A stretch of DNA of 64,000 nucleotides from Haloechinothrix alba (GTDB taxonomy: Bacteria; Actinomycetota; Actinomycetes; Mycobacteriales; Pseudonocardiaceae). Of the stretch, positions 7,705-14,020 are shown in pieces. Positions within the stretch are counted from its first letter, which is position 1. Each line of letters opens with the position of its first letter. The translations under genes were made by a program, and so were the position numbers. The notes below the pieces were generated by a model. It did no database searches. It was not told the origin of the DNA and saw nothing but the letters and a program-made list of their open reading frames with translations. The DNA is taken from the NCBI RefSeq assembly GCF_900188115.1, contig NZ_FZNW01000007.1, forward strand, positions 168,591 to 232,590. The letters run 5' to 3'.

Positions 7705-7922
7705 CAGTCCTCCAACGCGCAGCCGACATGACACGCTCCCGAATAGAACAGGTAGCCGAGCGTCTCTTCTACCTCCTCGTCCTCCACGATCAGCACCCGG
7801 CGGTGCACGCGCATCTCCACCAGCTCGCGCAGAAGACGCGACGTGGACACACCCTTGTCCGTGGCGATACGCTCGAAAGCCTCGGCGAGCTCGCGCGGAA
7901 TCTTCGTGCTCAGAGTAGCCAT
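7704..7922 (-). CDS. Ribbon-helix-helix DNA-binding protein
   Basis: The 72-residue product begins MATLSTKIPRELAEAFERIA and continues SRLLRELVE, the strand-helix-helix pattern of CopG/Arc-type repressors. The strand residues would contact operator DNA. An excellent ribosome-binding site (AAGGAGG, 7 bases) precedes the ATG at 7922. The acidic tail (EDEEVEE) may contact a partner. It could control the element promoters near 8000-8110 or, less likely, act as an excision directionality factor. Confidence 0.8.
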   Translation of the reverse strand: MATLSTKIPRELAEAFERIATDKGVSTSRLLRELVEMRVHRRVLIVEDEEVEETLGYLFYSGACHVGCALED

Positions 7923-8230
7923 TCAGGCCTCCTTGGTTGAGGTAAACCCCGTTCAGCTTTTAGAGAGGGACGAGCGGGTGGTGCTACGTGGGTCCTGAAG
8001 GCTTTTCTCAAGATGCCCACGCCCCCCTGACCTGCATAAATGCTGTGCGGCGTGGATGCCGTGGTGATCGCGAACTCGGCGAACAGTTTGCTTGAACAAA
8101 CTGTTGTCTGCCGTGGTGCCGTGACGGGGTGCCCCGGGGAGCCGGGGTGGGGTGCCCGGGGGTGTGGGGTACGGCCCGGGGTGTGTGTGAGTGGGGGCGG
8201 GGGGTTAAAGAGTAGCGCCAGCTGCGCAGC
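7923..8230. other. Non-coding stretch with G-rich tract and inverted repeat
   Basis: No convincing gene is present. The stretch holds a 9-bp inverted repeat (8082-8105), a near-palindromic GCATAAATGC (8034-8043) and, from about 8125 to 8203, a run of G-tracts on the plus strand with repeated CCGGGG motifs that could fold into G-quadruplexes. It is the only large gap inside the element and the likeliest home of the promoter for the ribbon-helix-helix gene. Confidence 0.5.
8082..8105. promoter_or_regulatory. Inverted repeat, candidate operator
   Basis: AACAGTTTG (8082-8090) and CAAACTGTT (8097-8105) are perfect inverted arms around a 6-base spacer. The AT-rich sequence stands out from its GC-rich surroundings and lies 160 bases upstream of the ribbon-helix-helix gene. 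A dimeric repressor could bind it; autoregulation by that protein is a reasonable guess. Confidence 0.45.
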
Positions 8231-8340
8231 CCCATGGGGGGTGTTTTTGAACCCATGGGGGTGTTTTCGACACCACCCCCGGGGGGTCTTTTTCGACCCA
8301 CCCGGGGTGTTTTTCTCGACCCACCCCGGGGTCATTTTCG
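8231..8340. repeat. Five tandem 21-24 bp palindrome-plus-T-tract repeats
   Basis: Five imperfect direct repeats follow a common plan, approximately CCCAYCCCGGGGTGTTTTTCGA. They start at about 8231, 8252, 8273, 8297 and 8320. Each contains a short GC palindrome followed by a T-tract, so each could form a weak terminator-like hairpin on the plus strand or act as an iteron. The last unit touches the stop codon of the 39-residue gene. They lie between the replication operon and the ribbon-helix-helix gene. Confidence 0.7.
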
Positions 8341-8451
8341 CCGCCCCCGGCGCTCTGCTTCGCACTCGTCGCAGAGCGGTTCGCGGTGCTCCGGCTCCAA
8401 CACATCAGCGCACACCAGGCAGCGGGGGTGAACTCGGCGGATGCTAGTCAT
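8332..8451 (-). CDS. Tiny zinc-ribbon-like protein (39 aa)
   Basis: An ATG at 8451 follows AAGGAG at 7 bases and opens a 39-residue frame ending at 8332. The product contains CLVC and CDEC, two CxxC pairs 12 residues apart, in a basic peptide ending RRGRRK. That arrangement could bind one zinc ion and contact nucleic acid or protein. Its start overlaps the preceding tiny gene by eight bases. The gene is short, but the binding site and the cysteine pattern support it. Confidence 0.55.
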   Translation of the reverse strand: MTSIRRVHPRCLVCADVLEPEHREPLCDECEAERRGRRK

Positions 8452-8545
8452 GGCGACGCTCCTTCCGGGACTCGTTCCACGCCACGGCGCGGACGGTGAT
8501 CGCAGCGGTGAGAAGCAGTAGGGCAGTGAGAAATAGTGGGGTCAT
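8444..8545 (-). CDS. Single-pass membrane micropeptide (33 aa)
   Basis: An ATG at 8545 has AGGAG 6 bases upstream. The 33-residue product is one hydrophobic helix (PLFLTALLLLTAAITVRAVA) followed by a charged tail (WNESRKERRHD), the layout of a single-span membrane peptide with a cytoplasmic basic end. It overlaps the next gene start, so the two are probably coupled. Function unknown. Confidence 0.5.
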   Translation of the reverse strand: MTPLFLTALLLLTAAITVRAVAWNESRKERRHD

Positions 8546-8606
8546 GCAGGTCTCCTATCTCTTGGTGGTCCTGAGTGGTCCGTGGACCGCTGCGGGAACG
8601 TTCCTG

Positions 8607-8960
8607 ACTCCCGTCTACTCCCATCCACTCCCACCCTTAGGTCCCCTAAGGGTGGTGGGAGTGGGAGTCGGGAAAGTCGGCGACTCCCACGGGTGCTTGG
8701 GAGTCGATGGGAGTCGTGGGAGTCGTCGTGTTGGTTGGGATGTATCGAGATGCAGCACCTTCCGGGTATTTGCTCACCAGTCCCTGCGTGACCAGCGAGT
8801 TCAGTGCGCGGTAGAAGGTGGTTTCGCTCATCCCGGAGACTGCTCTGAGTTCCTTTGTGATCGCGCCTCGACTCCCAAAGAACTCCCACAGGGTGTTCAG
8901 TAAGTCGATCTCCGATTGGGCGAGTTGAGCGTCTACTCCCACGCCTCCGTGGGAGTAGAC
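8607..8960. repeat. Iteron-like GGGAGT cluster at the end of the repA-like gene
   Basis: The hexamer GGGAGT or its complement ACTCCC occurs 13 times in 350 bases. ACTCCC starts at 8607, 8617, 8627, 8683, 8871, 8882 and 8935; GGGAGT starts at 8657, 8663, 8699, 8709, 8718 and 8951. Several copies form perfect inverted pairs: GTGGGAGTCG (8661) with CGACTCCCAC (8681), and GTCTACTCCCACG (8931-8943) with its complement at 8948-8960 around a 4-base loop. Random expectation is well below one. The cluster overlaps the 3' end of the replication gene, as initiator-binding iterons sometimes do. Confidence 0.7.
8631..8655. terminator. 11-bp perfect hairpin at the stop of the repA-like gene
   Basis: CCACCCTTAGG (8631-8641) and CCTAAGGGTGG (8645-8655) are perfect inverted arms with a 3-base loop, extendable outward with one bulge. 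The stop codon of the replication gene (8646-8648) lies inside the right arm. It may attenuate transcription into the tiny downstream genes or form part of an origin structure with the surrounding repeats. Confidence 0.5.
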
Positions 8961-10103
8961 GGCGGACTCTCCGAGACTGAGTAGTGACAGTTTGAGTTCA
9001 CCTTGTTCGGGTGCTTCTTTCTGCTTCGGGTTGGTCACCTTGACCAGTTGCCCGTCCTTCTCGGTCCGCAGGATCGTGGTGGCAGCGCCTTCCAGCGCGG
9101 TGGAGCCGCGCAGGTTGTCTCCGTTTCTGGGTTCGTGGTGGACCACGAGGATGCAGGCGCCGCTGGCGGTGCGGAGTTGTTCGAGCGCGTCGACGAACGT
9201 GCCCATGTCGCGGCTGCTGTTTTCTTCCCCGCCGAGCGTCACCCGTGCCTGCGTATCGATCACCACGAGATCGGGCTGCAGCTCGCCGAGGAGCCGGGTG
9301 AATGCGGCTGTGTCGATGTGCTGCAGCAGCTGCACCGGCACCGGCAGGAAGGTGATGTGTTCGACGGTGGAGCCGTGTGCGAGGCTCCACGCGTCGACGC
9401 GGCGGGACAGTCCGGCGGCGCCTTCGGCGATCAGGTACAGCACCCGGCCGGGGGTGGCGGTGTGGCCGTGCCACGGGGTGCCGGTGGCCACACAGCAGGC
9501 GAGGTCGACCGCCAGGAAGCTCTTGCCGTGTCCGGGTTTACCGTGCAGCCAGGCGAGGCTGTCGCGGTAGAGATAGTTCTCCACCAGCGGCTCGGGTGGG
9601 GGGATGTGGCGGAGCCCGTCGACGGTGAGCAGCCGTTGCCGGATCTCGAGCATCCGCCGGTCGATCTCGGACGGCTCGTCCTCGACTTGCCCGTTGGTGG
9701 TGACCTCACCGTCGCGCGGGGGGAGATACAACGTCTTCGGGTGCTGTCTGCCGTCGGTGAGTCCACTGTTTACCGTTTTCCGGGTCTCTACCTCGCCGAG
9801 CCCGGCGGTGCGTCCGACGGATTCGAGCTGGCCGCGCACTTCGCCTTCGCGGATGTATCCGGCGGCGACAAACCGACCGAGCTTGTTGGCCTTCACGTAG
9901 AGCGTATTGTTGCGCTCCCCTTCGGGTGCCTTCTCAACGTCACTCAGGCACCCGTCGTAGAGGCCACGGATGTAGGCCGCCGCCCGTGGGTTGCCGACGT
10001 CGACAGGGTCACCGATCGGTGTGTCCTGGTCGGGCTCGTCTGGCGGGTCAATGATCCGGGCCTCGATCATGGTTTGGACGAACGGGTGGTCGTAGTTCGT
10101 CAT
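8646..10103 (-). CDS. RepA-like AAA ATPase / replication helicase
   Basis: The 485-residue protein has Walker A (GKPGHGKS, 188-195) and Walker B (LVVID, 279-283) motifs, a conserved HH (ILVVHH) and the RGSTALEGA segment of RecA-fold AAA_25/RepA-like helicases. The N-terminal 150 residues resemble the primase-linked helical region of such proteins. The C-terminal part (about 400-460) reads as a winged helix (SEIDLLNTLWEFFGSRGAIT). The ATG at 10103 overlaps the preceding stop (ATGA). It probably initiates or drives replication of the excised element. Its 3' end carries the GGGAGT cluster. Confidence 0.85.
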   Translation of the reverse strand: MTNYDHPFVQTMIEARIIDPPDEPDQDTPIGDPVDVGNPRAAAYIRGLYDGCLSDVEKAPEGERNNTLYVKANKLGRFVAAGYIREGEVRGQLESVGRTAGLGEVETRKTVNSGLTDGRQHPKTLYLPPRDGEVTTNGQVEDEPSEIDRRMLEIRQRLLTVDGLRHIPPPEPLVENYLYRDSLAWLHGKPGHGKSFLAVDLACCVATGTPWHGHTATPGRVLYLIAEGAAGLSRRVDAWSLAHGSTVEHITFLPVPVQLLQHIDTAAFTRLLGELQPDLVVIDTQARVTLGGEENSSRDMGTFVDALEQLRTASGACILVVHHEPRNGDNLRGSTALEGAATTILRTEKDGQLVKVTNPKQKEAPEQGELKLSLLSLGESAVYSHGGVGVDAQLAQSEIDLLNTLWEFFGSRGAITKELRAVSGMSETTFYRALNSLVTQGLVSKYPEGAASRYIPTNTTTPTTPIDSQAPVGVADFPDSHSHHP

Positions 10104-10285
10104 GGCCGCACCTCCAGACCGAGAGCCTCCACTAGGTCGCGCAGGTCGAGGAGTTGCACTCGCATCCACTGCGGTTCGACGTAGTGCCCGTCGGCGAGGA
10201 GTTGAGCGGCGAGGGTGAGTTGCCGACGGCGGTCGGCGCCGTTGACGCTGGCCTCGGTGAACCCGCTATGCACGATCTGGTTCAC
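10100..10285 (-). CDS. Small protein of the replication operon (61 aa)
   Basis: A GTG at 10285 shares one base with the preceding TAG, and the stop overlaps the ATG of the RepA-like gene, so the gene is locked into a chain of coupled genes. The product is helical (RRRQLTLAAQLLADGHYVEP, then LLDLRDLVEALGLEV). No family was recognised. It could be an accessory replication or excision factor. Confidence 0.6.
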   Translation of the reverse strand: MNQIVHSGFTEASVNGADRRRQLTLAAQLLADGHYVEPQWMRVQLLDLRDLVEALGLEVRP

Positions 10286-10572
10286 TACACCACCTCCTCG
10301 GCGAGCACGGCCTCGACGTGCTCGGATAGCAGGCCGTGCTCGCGGAGATGCCACCAGGCCAGCCGGGCGGCGTTGATGTCGCGCGGACGCGGGTAGCAAT
10401 CAACGGGGTCGCGGTGGCCGCACTCCATCGGGGGGAACCGGTAGGACGCGGCGCGCCGGGCACGGAGTTGGGCAGGAGTGTCGGTGGCTGCGGTATACTC
10501 GCAGGTGGTTCCGCTGCCCTCGTGAACCTTGCCCCCGCCACTCCCACGGCGGGGGCCCTTTTCTGTTCTCAC
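10285..10572 (-). CDS. Small Cys/His protein of the replication operon (95 aa)
   Basis: A GTG at 10572 overlaps the preceding stop (GTGA). The N-terminal 45 residues are low-complexity and basic. The C-terminal half (MECGHRDPVDCYPRPRD, then AARLAWWHLREHGLLSE) is better ordered, with a CGH...DC pattern that may hold a metal. This half resembles short proteins frequent in actinobacterial prophages. Function unknown. Confidence 0.6.
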   Translation of the reverse strand: MRTEKGPRRGSGGGKVHEGSGTTCEYTAATDTPAQLRARRAASYRFPPMECGHRDPVDCYPRPRDINAARLAWWHLREHGLLSEHVEAVLAEEVV

Positions 10573-10799
10573 GCGGCCGAACCCCCTTTGTTATCGGGGG
10601 CGGGCAGCAGGCCACGGAGACGCTCGACCTGCTCGGGGCTCAGCTTGGGCGCGGTGTTGACGACCTGGTCGATGTGCTCGGCGAGTTTGGCGGCTTCGAG
10701 TTCACGCCGGGCCGCGAGGGTTTCGGGCGCGTCGGCGCCGTGGTGGCGCACGAGGATGTTGTGGCGCTGGCGCGCGGATGTGGTGGATGGTCGTGCCAC
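10569..10799 (-). CDS. Small helical protein (76 aa)
   Basis: The GTG at 10799 follows AGGAG by 7 bases. The product has a basic N-terminus (RPSTTSARQRHNILVRHHG) and a helical acidic middle (ETLAARRELEAAKLAEHIDQ), then a proline-rich end. The basic/helical layout suits a small nucleic-acid-associated protein. Its stop overlaps the next GTG. It is a candidate for the excision directionality factor that serine integrases need, but no xis signature is visible. Confidence 0.6.
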   Translation of the reverse strand: MARPSTTSARQRHNILVRHHGADAPETLAARRELEAAKLAEHIDQVVNTAPKLSPEQVERLRGLLPAPDNKGGSAA

Positions 10800-10824
10800 G
10801 GCACACTCCTATAAGGTGTGTGCC
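10797..10824 (-). promoter_or_regulatory. Hairpin displaying the Shine-Dalgarno next to the start codon
   Basis: On the minus strand GGCACAC (10824-10818) and GTGTGCC (10806-10800) form perfect 7-bp arms around an 11-base loop ACCTTATAGGA, and the GTG start follows the stem without a gap. The AGGAG site straddles loop and stem. The same layout precedes the gene at 3314, so translation of both genes may be tuned by a similar switch. Confidence 0.5.
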
Positions 10825-10867
10825 GGGCTGCAACCCCGACTGCCGGGCGCTGTGGGCCCGGTCCGCG

Positions 10868-11221
10868 CTAGATAGCGTCAGCGGTGAATTCCACCGCAAC
10901 CGTACCACGACTTGTGGTGACGCTGGGGGTGGAGATCGTGCCACGCCCGTGACGGCGACAATGCGCCACCAGCTGCTCCGGCGGACGGTAGGCCCACGTG
11001 AGTCGGCTCTGCGTCTCCGGCGTGGTCCGCAGCACCACCCAATTGTGCTTGCGTGCTGTCACACCGTGCTGGTCGCGCAGCCGACGCGCCGCACCGGAAG
11101 TACCCTTGCCGCGCCAATACACCGCGCCGTCAGCGCCTTTGACCACATGCCCAAGGGTGCACTGCTCGTGCCCCTCAGCGGCACAGAGCCCGCACGCGAT
11201 CGTGGCGATAACCTTATTCAT
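10868..11221 (-). CDS. Cys-rich small protein downstream of integrase (117 aa)
   Basis: The ATG at 11221 overlaps the integrase stop (ATGA). The product begins MNKVIATIACGLCAAEGHEQC, a CxxC-H-C pattern suitable for zinc, and continues with basic segments (RLRDQHGVTARKHNWVVLR). An upstream ATG at 11233 is possible but less likely than the coupled start. Its place immediately after the integrase gene is where excisionases are often found. That role is only positional inference. Confidence 0.6.
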   Translation of the reverse strand: MNKVIATIACGLCAAEGHEQCTLGHVVKGADGAVYWRGKGTSGAARRLRDQHGVTARKHNWVVLRTTPETQSRLTWAYRPPEQLVAHCRRHGRGTISTPSVTTSRGTVAVEFTADAI

Positions 11222-12693
11222 TGCCGTATCCATTCCACGCGCTGGGTGATCGGGTGGTGGTGCCCCCGGGTGGGCGAGCGGGTGGCGCGTAGCTCGCCGA
11301 GCACTTCCGGCGTCAGCAGCAACCGGGCAACCTCGCGTTTGGTGCTCATCTCGGCGGTCTTCCAGCGGCGGGCGACGTCGGCCCCGGGCGTGACCAGGTC
11401 CCGCAGCACCGACGGGGTGGCTAGCTCCTGTTTGCGCCGCTCGGCGTCGCGGAGTTGGGCCTCGATCTGCGGCTCCGACCGGGACGCCAGGGTCACGGAC
11501 ACGGTGCCCTGCGCGACGGCGTCGGCCAGCTCATCCAACCGCGCCCGCAAACCGGCGATCTCGTCGTCGATCGCGGCTAGCTGGCCGTCGTCCTGCCCGT
11601 CCCCGGCCGACAGGGCCTCATGAATGTCGTCGCGGGCGAGGTAGGCGAGCATGACCTGCTCGGCGTAGTCGTTCAGCTCGGCGTAGTTGACGCGTACGCA
11701 GCCGCCACGCAGGCAGTGGTATTGCCACCCGTACCGCTTGTCGTTGCGCGCGCCCAGATGCCCGCCACACGGGCCACACCGCGCGATCATGCTCAGCAGG
11801 TGTTTCCCCCGCCCCGGGCGGGTCGTCACCCGCGCGGGGTCGGTCAGGAGCCGCCGCACCTTGTAGTAGTCGGCCTCGCTCACCAGACCGGGCCAGGTGG
11901 CTGGGTACAGCGTCGCGTCCAGCTGGGTGCGGGTGTTGCCGCTGTGCGTTCCCGGCGCGTGCTGCCGCAAACCGGCATACAGCGGTGACAACGCGATCGT
12001 GCGCAGGTGCGCGGCCGAAAACGGCCCACCCGAGCGCTTCGCGATCCCCCGTTCGGCGAAATCCGCCGCGATCGCCCGCAGCGAGTGCCCCTTGATCAAT
12101 CGGTGGAACAGCTCCCGCACCACCTGAGCCTCGGGCTCGTAGGGCTCCTGGGCGATCAGCTTGCGTGTCCGATCGTCATACCGGCGTCGATACCCGTACG
12201 GGCACCGACCGTGAGGCATGCCCTCCCGCGCGCCCGACGCGGCCGACCGTCGCAGCCGGCTGGACAGCTTCGACGACTCGTACTCCGAGTCCACACTGTC
12301 CTCGAGCAGGCTCCGACGGTCCCGCGCGTTCCCCGGATCGTAGGTGCGCCCGTGGGTGGTCACGTGGATCTGCACGCCGTGCTTCTCACACAGCTCGATC
12401 AACTCCACCCACTCGGAAACCTTGCGCGAGCCCCGGGAAGATTCCCAGATGATCAGCACGTCGGCGGCGAACTTCCCGGCCCCCAGATCCTTGATCAACA
12501 GGTCGTAGCCTTCACGAGCCTTTGTGGCGTACCGGGACGCGCTACCCGTGTCCCAGTAGGGCTTGCCCAGCTTCCACCCGTGCCGATCGGCGACGGACAC
12601 GTTCTCGGCGTGCTGCTCATCCTGAGATCGTTCCCGCCCCGAGGCGTCGACGCTGACCCGCAGGTACTCCCGCGCCTTGCTACCCGCTTCCAT
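11218..12693 (-). CDS. Large serine integrase
   Basis: The 491-residue recombinase has the resolvase catalytic domain (about 7-155) with YLRVS placing the nucleophile at Ser14, and conserved arginines in ESSRGSR and SSRLRR. A recombinase domain follows (about 175-285). A zinc ribbon (CGPCGGHLGARND, then HCLRGGC) and a coiled coil (about 370-430) complete the typical order. It would catalyse attP x attB integration and, with a directionality factor, excision. Its ATG is 17 bases past the stop of the truncated HNH gene and only 42 bases from the attachment core, so in the integrated state its promoter may belong to the host gene. The ribosome-binding site is weak. Confidence 0.93.
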   Translation of the reverse strand: MEAGSKAREYLRVSVDASGRERSQDEQHAENVSVADRHGWKLGKPYWDTGSASRYATKAREGYDLLIKDLGAGKFAADVLIIWESSRGSRKVSEWVELIELCEKHGVQIHVTTHGRTYDPGNARDRRSLLEDSVDSEYESSKLSSRLRRSAASGAREGMPHGRCPYGYRRRYDDRTRKLIAQEPYEPEAQVVRELFHRLIKGHSLRAIAADFAERGIAKRSGGPFSAAHLRTIALSPLYAGLRQHAPGTHSGNTRTQLDATLYPATWPGLVSEADYYKVRRLLTDPARVTTRPGRGKHLLSMIARCGPCGGHLGARNDKRYGWQYHCLRGGCVRVNYAELNDYAEQVMLAYLARDDIHEALSAGDGQDDGQLAAIDDEIAGLRARLDELADAVAQGTVSVTLASRSEPQIEAQLRDAERRKQELATPSVLRDLVTPGADVARRWKTAEMSTKREVARLLLTPEVLGELRATRSPTRGHHHPITQRVEWIRQ

Positions 12694-12710
12694 GCCGTGT
12701 AGCGTAGCAC

Positions 12711-13847
12711 CTATTGGGAAGGTCTCACCTTACCGAGGTCGGTGGGTCCACCGTGCACCCAATGCTCGATGTGGTGCGCGTGGCACCATCTCTCAGGGCG
12801 TCCGCAGCCGGGGAATACACACCCGCTGTCGCGGAGGGCGAGGGCGCGGCGCTGGGCTGTGGAGACCAGCCGCTGCTCGCGCCCGAGATCCAGCACCTCG
12901 CCCTTGGTTCCGAGCACGGCGGGGATCACCCCCGCATCGCAGGCCAGGCGACGCGCCTGTTCGGCGGTGACCGGCACGTCCTGATTCAACAAGCCGGTGG
13001 CAGTCGGCGGCCCGTCGGACGACAGCTCGCCCAGCGGGATCGTGACCACGAGGCGGGGCTTCTCACTCCCCTCGGTGGGCAGTCGTCCCTCGGCGAGCGT
13101 GAGTCCGATCAGGTCGGCAAGCGCGTCCCCGTGCCGCTGCGCGCAGCTTCGCTCATCGCGGGTGCCATCCTCGCTGGGTTGGGGCTTGGCCAGCGGGCTG
13201 AGTGCGGCCTCGAGGGCCTTTCCGGACTCGGCATCGAGAGTGCCGGAGAACGCGAGGCGCCCGTCCCTCCGCCAGCCCAGCAGCAGCTCACGTTGGGGCT
13301 GGGCCAGGTCGGAGTCGTCAAGTGGGTCGCCAGGCAGCGCGAAACGGGCCAGCAGTCGTCGACCCAAGGTACGCACCTGCGCAGGCCCGGACTCCTCGGC
13401 GCGCGCCAGCAGCCGGTGTTCGAGCTCGTCGTACTCCGTTGCAGTGGCGCTGCCCGGCAGGTGTTCGAGAGTTTCCCGCAGGGCATCCACATGTCCCTGC
13501 CCGATCACACCTTCCCGCAGCGCCTGCCCGGTCCGCGGGCACGGCGCAGGGGTCTCGCGAATGCCGGTGCACACCGGATTGCAGGCCATCGCCCGCGCCT
13601 CCCGCTGTCGCGCCTCCCGGGCATCGACCCGCAGTACATCCCGTACCAGCGAGTGCAGTGTGCCGTAGCCGTAGGCGTCCATGACTCCGCGCCCGGCGAT
13701 ATCGGCAAGGATCTCTCCCTGCACGGCGGCCGCCTGCCGCTGCAGCACCTCCAAGCGCTGCAGCGTGCGCATCAGCTCATCCGGAGACGCCCGCCACCAC
13801 TCGGTGCCGGGCTCGGGAAGTGCGACGTCCCCAGATGTGATCATCAC
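12711..13847 (-). pseudogene. 5' part of DUF222/HNH endonuclease, truncated by the element
   Basis: This 378-codon frame contains the DUF222 domain (about 20-300) and the first half of an HNH nuclease motif (CVFPGCGRPERWCHAHHIEHW), written here in full because it is the diagnostic part. It loses the family sequence after GGPTDL, where it enters the integrated element. The second half of the HNH motif is at 3000-3192. A truncated protein could still be made but would lack the last histidines. Related 13E12-family genes in M. tuberculosis are known to be LexA-regulated, and a matching box lies just upstream here. Confidence 0.92.
12727..12742. other. Attachment site, right junction
   Basis: On the minus strand the host sequence reads CCGACCTCG and then changes to element sequence GTAAGGTGAG. 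The proposed crossover is the CG at 12734-12735, matching 3191-3192. Beyond it the HNH frame runs six codons (KVRPSQ after a Gly) and stops at 12711. The inferred empty site encodes GGPTDLANLALLC. Confidence 0.65.
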
Positions 13848-13856
13848 TACTCATGA

Positions 13857-13872
13857 TAGAACACATGTTCGA
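13857..13872. promoter_or_regulatory. SOS (LexA) box
   Basis: TAGAACACATGTTCGA matches the actinobacterial LexA consensus TCGAAC-N4-GTTCGA at all but one of the twelve fixed positions. It lies 10 bases upstream of the start of the DUF222/HNH gene, where LexA would block transcription until DNA damage. Because the integrase follows that gene in the same direction, the box may also govern integrase transcription. Confidence 0.75.
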
Positions 13873-14020
13873 CCAACGCAAGAAGTTGGAGGCAGGTTTC
13901 TGGCGGAATCGCTACGATGCGGCTGCGGGCAAGTGCGCTGCACGGATGGTTCGCCGGCACGTCAAGTCGCAGGCGTCATCGATCTGATGTGGACGGAAGC
14001 TGACACTCCCCGTCCGGCCG

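Larger units (their letters stand above)
3191..12735. mobile_element. phiRv1-like integrated satellite prophage (9.5 kb)
   Basis: The element is bounded by the two halves of a DUF222/HNH gene and carries a large serine integrase 42 bases from its right end. Cargo on the minus strand runs integrase, four small genes, RepA-like ATPase, two tiny genes, RHH gene, small gene, HK97 capsid, tape measure and a small tail-region gene. Three small genes on the plus strand sit at the left end. I see no terminase, portal, prohead protease, lysin or other tail genes. M. tuberculosis phiRv1 is a similarly sized element with a serine integrase, capsid gene and primase-like gene inserted in a 13E12-family repeat. 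The similarity is in architecture and families; sequence identity was not measured. Confidence 0.88.

Noticed and set aside
8231..8340. CRISPR array
   Set aside because: Units are 21-24 bp with no unique spacers of constant length, and no cas genes are present.
3195..12731. ACCTT as the 5-bp attachment core
   Set aside because: It is shared by both junctions, but using it leaves the rejoined HNH gene out of frame. The CG dinucleotide restores the family sequence exactly.
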